Made by a program: the position numbers and the translations under genes
Source: CAZEHS01 sp964649745
GTDB taxonomy: Bacteria > Bacillota > Clostridia > Peptostreptococcales > Acidaminobacteraceae
Length of the DNA stretch: 64,000 nucleotides
Reading direction: 5' to 3'
Assembly (NCBI GenBank): GCA_964649745.1
Contig: CAZYQI010000001.1
Span: 62,001-126,000 of the forward strand
Notes under the pieces: model-generated
Databases searched by the model: none
What the model saw: the letters and a program-made list of their open reading frames with translations, nothing else
Told to the model about the DNA's origin: nothing
In this document: positions 1 through 7,239 of the stretch, piece after piece
Layout: each line of letters begins with the position of its first letter
How positions within the stretch are numbered: position 1 is the stretch's first letter

Positions 1-873
1 CAGAATGGGATAGCTGAAAAACGCCAGCAGAAGAATGACCAGCCAGGTCCAATCCCCCAGCATCAGTACCAGATACGCCGCTACCACGCCCCCCAGGAGG
101 CCCACTCTACTCATGGAGCCCCGGCGGTTCCAGATTCTTGCGAATACAAACAACAGAAACAACACCCCAAGGTTCAGCACAATGGCCCGGGTTTCCATGT
201 CCATATGCATCTTCAGAAAGGCAAAACCCATCAGAGGGATAAGGAGGTTGTCATTTCCGTGCTGGGATATAAGCTCAATCAGTGCCGCCAGAACCCCCAT
301 CATCAGTGCCAGGGCCAGGGTCTGCGCTCTCGGAACCTCCGTGAAAAGAAGCACAGGGACCAAGGTGCTCATAAAGGCAACATTGAAAAAAACAAAGCTG
401 CCCTCAAGGCTTTTGGCGTCTTCCGTACCCTGAGCCAGGGCCTTGCGCCCGTAGCTGGCACCAATCAGGGCTGCGGTGCTGTCGGCAAAGGTAAGCATCA
501 GAATGGGCACAACGTAAAGAAGCCAATCCCCCACGGTCAGGCAGAACAGCACCGTTACGGCAATCGGAAAGTACAGTTCCCCGGAGGATTTTCGCTCTAC
601 CCCGTGAAGAACGGTTCCAAGGCCCTTTCGCAGCACACCGGAATAGCGGACGGCAGCAAGGGCACCTACAGAAGACGCTCCCAGCACTAACACCGGCCAA
701 GTTTCGCTAAAGAGCCAGGGAAAGGTCAGGGTTACCAGCCCCATGACGATATGAACCAATTTCCGTGTGAGCTCCGCCTTGGGGCTGTAATGGGTTTCAT
801 ACCATTTGACGCCGGTTATAGATATCCCAAGAGCGCCCATAACCAAGGCCATACCTGCCCAGGGTGACATCAT
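1..873 (-). CDS. SEC59/VTE5-like membrane lipid (polyprenol/phytol) kinase, partial
   Basis: The reading frame is open from an ATG at 873 to the window edge (291 residues, no stop), so the C-terminus is missing. The protein is strongly hydrophobic with roughly eight membrane segments. Marks of the CTP-dependent SEC59/VTE5/DGK1 kinases are visible: RKLVHIVMG near residue 38, FADSTAALIGASYG near 129-142, KSLEGS near 154 and NDNLLIPL near 207. That family phosphorylates polyprenols, phytol or diacylglycerol in the membrane. The start overlaps the stop of the DUF3419 gene as ATGA, so it is translationally coupled and the last visible member of a four-gene operon. CdsA-type cytidylyltransferases share part of the signature and are the main alternative; the true lipid substrate cannot be read from sequence. 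Confidence 0.68.
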   Translation of the reverse strand, partial: MMSPWAGMALVMGALGISITGVKWYETHYSPKAELTRKLVHIVMGLVTLTFPWLFSETWPVLVLGASSVGALAAVRYSGVLRKGLGTVLHGVERKSSGELYFPIAVTVLFCLTVGDWLLYVVPILMLTFADSTAALIGASYGRKALAQGTEDAKSLEGSFVFFNVAFMSTLVPVLLFTEVPRAQTLALALMMGVLAALIELISQHGNDNLLIPLMGFAFLKMHMDMETRAIVLNLGVLFLLFVFARIWNRRGSMSRVGLLGGVVAAYLVLMLGDWTWLVILLLAFFSYPIL

Positions 874-1970
874 TTCCTCACCTCTTCCACCCGAAAAGCA
901 CTGTAAAAGAAAGCTTTGTCCCTTTTGAACAGGTCAAGAGCTTCCGTTTCCAGAATGGCAATCCCATTACGAAATTCTTCCGGGCAGGACCGGGGTGCCA
1001 GCATGTTCCAGTAAACAAGCCGGGCTCCGGGGCGGGAGGCCTTCACCAATTCTCCGTACAGAAGAGCGAATTGGTCCTCAGACATATATTCGAAAATATC
1101 GCTGAGATTGAAGGCATCGATGGTGTCCGGCCCGGTTCGTTGAATATAGGCTTCAAGAGCTTCCTGGGAATAGGTAAGGCGGTGCAGATTGGAGCGGATG
1201 CTTTCAAAGTTCTCCGGGCGCAGATAATGGGGCAGCACCTCTCCGTATGTTCCGGTAAGGATCCAGTGAAGGTATGGGTTTTCGGCGGGATTCAGCTCCG
1301 TAAGGGCATACCGGGTACGGCTGAGGATACGGTCCGCCACGGAGCCTTCAACATATTGAAAAAAGGAAGGGTCCCGACCTAAACGACCCATAAGGGTTCT
1401 AGAAAAAAATAGCCGGAACAGCCACCCCCAGCGACGGTTATTCCAAACCCGCCGGTAGAATTCCCTCCGTTCATCCGGAGAGCCACCCATTAACAGCCGT
1501 TTCACCGTTTTAGAACTGTGGATCATTGGAATAACCCGTTTGGCAAACAGGCTGAAATAATCTTCAAATTTACCGCAGCCCGCAATTCCCTTTGCAATCA
1601 TCTCCGGTCGCGAATCCCAATAGGTCAGGGCTTCGGGTTTCAATTGAGCCCTTATTCGCTGATAGAGTGCATTGCGGTCCCCGCAGGGCCGAATGCCTAA
1701 AAGTTGCAGCATTTCCCCGTGGTTCAGGCAGCGGAAGCAGGCTACGCGGAAATCAAGGCAGGCCAGCTGCGGGGCGCTGAGATCCAAGGCATGGACGTGC
1801 CGGGGGTTGCAGGCAAGAATGGACAGGGTGTTGTCTCCGGCAGAGGCGATGGACACCACCGAGCTCTCCGGACCGATTCTCAGGGCGGGCAGAAGGATAT
1901 CGGCATCCTCCCAGCACTGAGCGTATCGAATTTTACTGAAATCCGCTTTTTCCTGAGCCTCACTGCGCAT
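870..1970 (-). CDS. DUF3419 (BtaA-like) S-adenosylmethionine 3-amino-3-carboxypropyl transferase-like protein
   Basis: 366 residues. The N-terminal signature IRYAQCWEDADIL (about residues 15-27) followed by a Rossmann-type SAM site VVSIASAGDNTLSIL (about 38-52) and the segment FNLSDIFEYMS in the C-terminal half are typical of DUF3419. The characterised member, BtaA, moves the 3-amino-3-carboxypropyl group of SAM onto diacylglycerol to make homoserine lipid. No BtaB-like N-methyltransferase is visible beside it, so a betaine lipid is not implied; another acceptor is possible. The ATG lies inside the last codons of the dikinase-like gene (11-base overlap) and its stop overlaps the next start, which fixes it inside the operon. 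The acceptor is unknown. Confidence 0.72.
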   Translation of the reverse strand: MRSEAQEKADFSKIRYAQCWEDADILLPALRIGPESSVVSIASAGDNTLSILACNPRHVHALDLSAPQLACLDFRVACFRCLNHGEMLQLLGIRPCGDRNALYQRIRAQLKPEALTYWDSRPEMIAKGIAGCGKFEDYFSLFAKRVIPMIHSSKTVKRLLMGGSPDERREFYRRVWNNRRWGWLFRLFFSRTLMGRLGRDPSFFQYVEGSVADRILSRTRYALTELNPAENPYLHWILTGTYGEVLPHYLRPENFESIRSNLHRLTYSQEALEAYIQRTGPDTIDAFNLSDIFEYMSEDQFALLYGELVKASRPGARLVYWNMLAPRSCPEEFRNGIAILETEALDLFKRDKAFFYSAFRVEEVRK

Positions 1971-4650
1971 ATGCCGTACCGTCCCCGCCTGAATTTTCGT
2001 TGCGCTTCTCCACTACCACCAGCCCGCTGGTTCCGTCAAAGGTTACCCAATCGCCGTCATGAAGCCATGCTGTGATGCCGGACAGGGATACGATGGATGG
2101 AATGCCCATTTCTCTGGAAACAATGGCGGCATGGGACAGCAGGCTTCCCCGTTCCACCAGAATTCCCGCCGCGGCCGGAAACAGCATGATCCAGCCCGGA
2201 TCCGTCCGTTCCGCCACAAGGATTTCCCCAGGCTTCAGCTGAATCCCCCGGGGATCCTTTACTATGCGGACGGGTCCCGATACTCTGCCGGGACAGCACC
2301 CCAGGCCTTGGATGGAATCCCCCTCCGGAAGAGGAGCTTTTTTCTCTTGAGACCGGAATTCACGGCCCAGGCCCACCGGTCCTTTGGTTTCAAAACGGTC
2401 ATCAGGGGCCTCCGCTTCCAACCGCTGATGGTACTCCGCTTTTCGCAGCTCAGCAAGGGCGGACAGGTTCCACGTGGTGCAGGTGCCGTCAACGAACCCC
2501 AGGATTTCGTGGACCTCCAGGTAAAAAATATCCTTTCTCTCTTTAAGAACCCCAAAGGAAGTCAGTTGGAGCCCTATTTCAAGAAATATCTGCCGAACGT
2601 GTCCGAAAAGTCGTGTTCGTTCAAAGCGTAGGTTTTCCCGGTTGCTGACCAGGGTTCTGGCTTTTTTCGCAACCCCGAAGAAAACCAGCCGCCTGATCAT
2701 ACGGCCCTTTAAAGCCTCCTCCGCCCGCTTTTCCGCGGTCTGGCGAATCTGCAGTTCATCCCGTTCAGGACCGTTATTCGAGGTCTGCAGAAGGGTTGCA
2801 AAGGCTCCAACGGAGCGGAACAGGGGCATGGGGTTCTCGTGGAGGGTCTCTGATTCCAGCTTCAACTCATCCAGGCAGCGGTCGCCGAAGGTTTCAATGT
2901 ATCCCTGAACCAGGGCAGAAAGCTCCGGCCGAGTTTCAAGACCCCTACGAATTTCCATAAGGGAACCTTCCCGAAGGATAGTGACAAAGGCAAGGTCTTC
3001 ACGGATCTGCAGACCCATCCTTCGAATCCGTTTGGCCGGTTCGGCACTGATGATGTCACCGGAGCCACAGAGCAGGTCGTTATGAAGGGTTCCGGCACTG
3101 TCTGCACACCATTTTTCCGTAAGACTCCGCAGCAGACCGTAATAGATCATGGCAAAAAAATCGTTGATCAGAGGGGCATCCCAGCGGGTCAGGAGCTGCT
3201 GCTCCAGATGCCGGTAGTGGCCCGCCAATTCGTCCAAGGTCATGACCGTAAGGTCTTTATCCTTAAGGGCCCCGTTCAGCCGGTCATAAAAGCGACGGCT
3301 CCGGTTTTTTAGGGTCAGGCCGCTGAGAACAAGTCCGCATACGCTTCCAATCAGGTGCAGCAGGTCCATGGCCCGTGCTCCGGCCCGTCCCTCCGGTTGT
3401 CTTTCCAGAAGCTGCTCCGGAACCCCCTGCTTCACTCCCATCATCTGCTCCATGAACCTCCGGTTGAAGGTGTAGCCCGGAAGCATGGCCAGCACCCGGT
3501 ACCAGCTGAGAAGATTGTAGTATACCCGGCCGTTGATCAGGCCCAGCATCCGTTCAAAGGTTGTATGTCTGGCTTCCAGGATTTTTTCCGGAACCCGGAA
3601 GATTCTGCACATCTGCCGGTAAACCTCTTCATAGGCTTTGCGGATAAAAGAAAAGGTCAGGGGGGTTGTCACGCCGCCGTAGCTTTCGGCGATATTGCTG
3701 TTATCCCACAGATTCAACTGTCCCTCTGTGAAGGATGCGGCACCCAGGGTGGTGACGGGTCGGGACTGAAGCAGGTATAGTTTTTCGCCTTCAAAGGCCC
3801 ACTCGATATCCTGACATCGCCCCTGAATCCGGGTGATCCGTCGCACCAGGGCAGCCACCTCACGGATCTGGGTATCCGAAAGCACCGGCTTGTCCGCCAG
3901 ATGTTCCGGAACTGCTTCCAATACCCCATCCTTGGCATAGGGAGGGTGCATGTGTTCTTTTTTCACCACATCATAAACAATTCTGTCCGCGAGGCCTATT
4001 CGGTAGGTATCCCCCTGAACCTCTCCCCCCACAAGGACACTGCCAAGACCATATACCGCACTGATCACAGCGGTTCGGAAATCACCGGTTATGGGATCCG
4101 CACCAAAGGCCACTCCGGCAGAATCCGCCCTGACCATCCGCTGTACGATGACCGCCGGGACCTCCTGCTTCACCGCCTCCACGCCCTGCTCCCGATAAAT
4201 CCGGACCCGCTGGCTGAATCCCGATTCCCAGACCTTCAGGATGGCTTCCGGTACCTCTTCCGTGGAAACATTGAGTATACTTTCATATTGCCCGGCAAAG
4301 GAATTGGTGCCTCCGTCCTCGCTGCAGGCCGAAGAACGCACCGCCAGCAGGGACCCTTCCCCCAGGCCCCTCAGCGCTTCGTGGAGCTCCTCCAAAAGAT
4401 CATTGTTCAGAACCGGTAAGGTTTCGGCTGTCCATTGGTAGGTTCCCGTTTTAAAATGCTCCTGCTGCAATTCCGTTAAAGAGTCCACAAATCCCTGTTC
4501 TGTGATAACGAACCACTGGGGAATCGTGAAGCCGTGGGATGCCAGTTGCGCCAAGGATGCCGCCTTCCCACCCATGACCCCGTAATCGGTGTCTGTTTCC
4601 CGGCGAATATAGGACTTACTACCTTTGCGATTTATGCGATCATCCGACAT
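1960..4650 (-). CDS. PEP synthase/dikinase-like protein with ATP-grasp and C-terminal His domain, no PEP-binding barrel
   Basis: An upstream in-frame ATG exists at 4719, but the start is placed at 4650: GGAGG lies 6-7 bases before that ATG and the ATG shares its A with the TGA of the UbiA gene. The product is 896 residues. Residues about 20-330 form a PPDK-type ATP-binding domain (GGKAASLAQL, TNSFAGQYES, SAGVAFGADPITGD, IEWAFEGEKLYLLQSRPVT). A long helical middle follows. The extreme C-terminus is the swivelling phosphohistidine domain, with GSLLSHAAIVSREMGIPSIV carrying the catalytic His near residue 845. The C-terminal PEP/pyruvate barrel of true PEP synthase is absent. This is the layout of rifampicin phosphotransferase, in which the middle domain binds the acceptor. 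A phosphoryl transfer from ATP to an unknown acceptor is inferred; context favours a lipid or prenyl intermediate over an antibiotic. Confidence 0.72.
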   Translation of the reverse strand: MSDDRINRKGSKSYIRRETDTDYGVMGGKAASLAQLASHGFTIPQWFVITEQGFVDSLTELQQEHFKTGTYQWTAETLPVLNNDLLEELHEALRGLGEGSLLAVRSSACSEDGGTNSFAGQYESILNVSTEEVPEAILKVWESGFSQRVRIYREQGVEAVKQEVPAVIVQRMVRADSAGVAFGADPITGDFRTAVISAVYGLGSVLVGGEVQGDTYRIGLADRIVYDVVKKEHMHPPYAKDGVLEAVPEHLADKPVLSDTQIREVAALVRRITRIQGRCQDIEWAFEGEKLYLLQSRPVTTLGAASFTEGQLNLWDNSNIAESYGGVTTPLTFSFIRKAYEEVYRQMCRIFRVPEKILEARHTTFERMLGLINGRVYYNLLSWYRVLAMLPGYTFNRRFMEQMMGVKQGVPEQLLERQPEGRAGARAMDLLHLIGSVCGLVLSGLTLKNRSRRFYDRLNGALKDKDLTVMTLDELAGHYRHLEQQLLTRWDAPLINDFFAMIYYGLLRSLTEKWCADSAGTLHNDLLCGSGDIISAEPAKRIRRMGLQIREDLAFVTILREGSLMEIRRGLETRPELSALVQGYIETFGDRCLDELKLESETLHENPMPLFRSVGAFATLLQTSNNGPERDELQIRQTAEKRAEEALKGRMIRRLVFFGVAKKARTLVSNRENLRFERTRLFGHVRQIFLEIGLQLTSFGVLKERKDIFYLEVHEILGFVDGTCTTWNLSALAELRKAEYHQRLEAEAPDDRFETKGPVGLGREFRSQEKKAPLPEGDSIQGLGCCPGRVSGPVRIVKDPRGIQLKPGEILVAERTDPGWIMLFPAAAGILVERGSLLSHAAIVSREMGIPSIVSLSGITAWLHDGDWVTFDGTSGLVVVEKRNENSGGDGTAYAQ

Positions 4651-5564
4651 CAGAAACCTCCGGTGGCAATCCGCAGTATGGGCAGGACACCCAGGGCAAT
4701 GTACATGGAAAGAACCCACACACCGGAAACGGATTCAAAGTGCTTGCCCTTGAAGGCGTCCCGAGTGGCCAGACTTTTGTATGCTGTGAAAACGGCTACT
4801 GCAAAGGCGGCCCCCAGAATCATGGCCACCTGGGGCAGAAACCCGATCTTGGCACCGGCCGCCAAGGCCATGGCCCCAGCCAACAGCATGGCCCCAAACC
4901 ATGCGTAAACGGCCCGGTTGATTCCCCACAGATAGCTGTAGGTTTCCACACCCTCCTCTTCATCTTTCACGGGACGGATTTTTCGCCCTATTTCAATCAC
5001 CGCCCCATTGAAAAAGCTGGCGATTAGAAACCACATGAGCCCCATCAGGGCGTGGGCGCCCTCCCCTGCGGCAATCCAGTCACAGGCGGTGGCATAAAGA
5101 TCAATCAAGGGCATGATGAACATATGGGACACCATATAGCAAAGAGGATGCCTGCGCAGCCACCGGGCCGCAAAGAACTCCTTGCTCATCATGCCGAAAT
5201 ATACCCACGCCACGAGGAGGACAGGAAGGAGCGCAGGTTGGTAGATCAGCGCCGCAGCCCCCTGTATAAGCACCAGCGCCACGCCGACGATCCTCAGTTC
5301 ACCCAAAGTGACCAGACCTCTGGGGACCGGTCTGTAGGAGCGGTATTTGGAATCGTCTTCGAAATCCTTGAACTCGTCCGCCACCCGGAGAAGCATAAAA
5401 AAGGCCAGGGCCGTTATAAAGGCGGTGAAAAACGCCGCCGGTGCCAGCACGGTGCCTCTCAGAAATGCGGAGTAGCTCACTGCGCAGAAGCTGAAGGCTG
5501 CAACCATGGGAATGTATTGCTTTAAAGGAAACCGTTCATCCTGATAGATCCACCATTTATTCAT
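4650..5564 (-). CDS. UbiA-family membrane prenyltransferase
   Basis: 304 residues with about nine membrane helices. The first Asp-rich motif of the UbiA superfamily is present as RVADEFKDFEDD (about residues 61-72), followed by the conserved RPVPRGLVTLGEL. A second acidic pair, IDLYATACD, lies in the middle of the protein where the second DxxxD motif is expected. UbiA enzymes attach an isoprenoid diphosphate to an aromatic, sugar or lipid acceptor. It is the first gene of the four-gene minus-strand operon and its TGA overlaps the ATG of the dikinase-like gene. Because the neighbours are a SEC59-like kinase and a BtaA-like transferase rather than quinone genes, menaquinone or haem synthesis is not supported. 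The acceptor is unknown. Confidence 0.75.
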   Translation of the reverse strand: MNKWWIYQDERFPLKQYIPMVAAFSFCAVSYSAFLRGTVLAPAAFFTAFITALAFFMLLRVADEFKDFEDDSKYRSYRPVPRGLVTLGELRIVGVALVLIQGAAALIYQPALLPVLLVAWVYFGMMSKEFFAARWLRRHPLCYMVSHMFIMPLIDLYATACDWIAAGEGAHALMGLMWFLIASFFNGAVIEIGRKIRPVKDEEEGVETYSYLWGINRAVYAWFGAMLLAGAMALAAGAKIGFLPQVAMILGAAFAVAVFTAYKSLATRDAFKGKHFESVSGVWVLSMYIALGVLPILRIATGGF

Positions 5565-5668
5565 GGTCTCGGCCCATTCCCTTCATGTATAGGATGTCAT
5601 CTGTTCCATTTTATTGCATCCGGTAAAGGGTGTCAAACTTGTGTGGTTTGAGGCGTTACGAGGGCTAC

Positions 5669-5698
5669 AAAAAAAGAAAAACGGACCTGGGTCCGTTT
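5669..5698 (-). terminator. Intrinsic terminator (minus strand)
   Basis: The perfect 7-bp stem ACGGACC / GGTCCGT with a 2-base loop (5681-5696) is followed on the minus strand by a run of eleven pyrimidines that is nearly all T. It would stop transcripts coming from the ornithine operon before the UbiA gene. Confidence 0.75.
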
Positions 5699-5756
5699 CA
5701 GAGTGCCAACTAAACAATACAGAAGAAAAATTCTCTGCACGGAACAACCTAACGAA

Positions 5757-5861
5757 GGTTGGCAAGAAAATAGAACAAGGTCTGCAGCCGATAGAAATTC
5801 ACTGTCTGAGCGAAGCGAGTTTGAATTTCTGCGGAAGACCTGTTCGTTATTTTCTCCAACC
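5757..5861. repeat. Large imperfect palindrome with conserved 20-nt loop
   Basis: The outer arms GGTTGGcaAGAAAATA and TATTTTCTCCAACC, with the intermediate AACAAGGTCT / AGACCTGTT, frame an inner perfect 8-bp stem GAAATTCA (5794-5801) / TGAATTTC (5822-5829). The 20-nt loop (5802-5821) contains GAGCGAAGCGAG and recurs, with one difference and in opposite orientation, in the hairpin at 5994-6050. Confidence 0.75.
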
Positions 5862-5896
5862 GGGAGTTCAAAGTTGTGGAGTACAGAGTGTTTTTC
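5839..5896 (-). repeat. 58-bp dispersed intergenic repeat, copy 1
   Basis: The minus-strand reading of this stretch matches 27511-27568 at 50 of 58 positions without gaps. Shared blocks include TCTGTACTCC, GAACTCCC and GGAGAAAATAACGAACAGG. Its end coincides with the right arm of the palindrome at 5757-5861. Confidence 0.8.
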
Positions 5897-5993
5897 TTCA
5901 CAATTATGCGCAGGATCCGAACCCAATTATGTGAGAAGAATCCATCATGCATGAACTGCCCTAATTCCAATTTGGAAAACAGATTCGGGACGC

Positions 5994-6050
5994 CTGCAAG
6001 CAGAACCGCAAACTCGCTTCGCTCAAACAGTGCGGTTCCGGCAGCTTGCT
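5994..6050. repeat. Second hairpin with the same 20-nt loop, inverted
   Basis: The perfect arms GAACCGCA (6003-6010) and TGCGGTTC (6031-6038) enclose a 20-nt loop (6011-6030) that is the reverse complement of the loop at 5802-5821 apart from one base. Outer GCAAGC/GCTTGC segments extend the stem. The stem bases differ from the first hairpin but remain paired. Confidence 0.75.
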
Positions 6051-6157
6051 GACTTACCCGCTGTTTTCTCAAATCTCCAATAGGCAGTTCATCACATGAT
6101 GGATTCTTCAACATACTCATGCATTCTTTTGATAGCGCTAGAGAAACTCAACGTTGA

Positions 6158-7222
6158 CTACTTCACCATCAGCTTTCCAACATACTCCGTCGTCATCAGC
6201 TGCAGCAGCGAACCGTAGTCCACACCGAAATCAATTATATCCCCCACCTGATATTCCTTGGCGGCCTCTGTTACGTCGATGATCAGATGGTCGCTGCTGG
6301 CACCCAGGATAATCATCTTATCATCCTTGGGTGTCAGGCTGGCGGGGTTAACGTCCTGACGGCCGATGCCCAGAATGGCCCGTTTACGCATGCCGCGGTC
6401 CACGTAGGCGGGTGTGTTCCCGAAGGCATCCATGCCGATTTCACCGATGGGTACGGATTGCTTTTCCTTCAGCTCGATGATCTGCGCTTTGAAGGTGAAC
6501 ACATCGTGGTGTGTGTTGGGGATGTCGTTTCCGTAAGCGGTTTCGCGGCCAAGGAGCAGGGCTTCGCCGGGGCGCAGGTTGTTTACCCGGGCAGGCATCT
6601 TGTTCTTGTCCAACAGATACAGGCTGCTGGAGTTGCCCCCGGAGATGATGTCCAGCTTGATGCCGAATCGGGATTCGATGTCCTCGGCGATCTGACACAG
6701 CTGCCCCAGGTTGTGTTCATCCGGGATAACGCCGCCGTAGCAGGTAAGGTTTACCCCAAGACCTACCAGACGAACGTTCTTCAGCTTAAGGATCTCTTCA
6801 ACGGTTGCGGGTACATCCGTAGGCCAAACCCCTTCACGGAGATCCCCAAGATCCACCATCAGGATGATGTCGTGGACTTTCCCCTGTTTGGCGGCTTCTG
6901 CATCCAGTAGACGGATGGTGGAAAGCTCGGAATTGTTGCTGATATCCACACTGGCCACAACCCGGTCGATTTCCGATGCCATGGGCAGGCGGAGCAATAC
7001 CTTGGGTACATTGAAGCGTTTCATCCGCTCCAGATTCTCCACTCGGGAATCGGCCAGAAAATCCACGCCGCCGGCTACTACCGCTTCCACCATGGGCTCC
7101 AGGGCACAGAAGCACTTGGTAACGGCCATGGTGTTGATCTTATGGGCCTTGCATACGCCGTTCAGCGTTCTTACGTTGTGCTCCAGCTTGGTGAGGTTCA
7201 CTTCAATCAATGGATATTTCAA
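6158..7222 (-). CDS. orr: Ornithine racemase (PLP-dependent)
   Basis: This enzyme interconverts L- and D-ornithine, supplying D-ornithine to the aminomutase. The alanine-racemase-type N-terminal PLP barrel is seen, with the PLP lysine in AVTK near residue 36 and substrate/PLP segments ISGGNSSSLYLL and RPGEALLLGRET. The annotated start is the TTG at 7222: AAGGAGG lies 8 bases before it, and the encoded N-terminus (M)KYPLIEVNLTKLEHN fits the family. An ATG at 7240 overlaps the previous stop (TAATG) but lies upstream of that same ribosome site, so it is less likely. From the TTG the product is 354 residues. It is the last gene of the ornithine operon. Confidence 0.9.
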   Translation of the reverse strand: MKYPLIEVNLTKLEHNVRTLNGVCKAHKINTMAVTKCFCALEPMVEAVVAGGVDFLADSRVENLERMKRFNVPKVLLRLPMASEIDRVVASVDISNNSELSTIRLLDAEAAKQGKVHDIILMVDLGDLREGVWPTDVPATVEEILKLKNVRLVGLGVNLTCYGGVIPDEHNLGQLCQIAEDIESRFGIKLDIISGGNSSSLYLLDKNKMPARVNNLRPGEALLLGRETAYGNDIPNTHHDVFTFKAQIIELKEKQSVPIGEIGMDAFGNTPAYVDRGMRKRAILGIGRQDVNPASLTPKDDKMIILGASSDHLIIDVTEAAKEYQVGDIIDFGVDYGSLLQLMTTEYVGKLMVK

Positions 7223-7239
7223 GGGAAAATCCTCCTTCA

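Larger units (their letters stand above)
5565..6157. other. Gene-free region with hairpin repeats
   Basis: No convincing gene. A 123-codon minus-strand frame (5749-6120) exists, but it is made of the inverted repeats listed separately, has no ribosome site and has no family resemblance. The stretch holds a terminator (5669-5698), a long imperfect palindrome (5757-5861), a copy of a dispersed 58-bp sequence (5839-5896) and a second hairpin (5994-6050). Confidence 0.7.

Noticed and set aside
1960..4719. Annotation of the 1960-4650 gene as phosphoenolpyruvate synthase
   Set aside because: The PEP/pyruvate-binding barrel is missing and the His domain is C-terminal, so PEP synthesis is not supported.
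5749..6120. 123-codon minus-strand frame in the intergenic region
   Set aside because: It is made of inverted repeats (the loop sequences translate as ERSEF and its antisense), has no ribosome site and no family resemblance.
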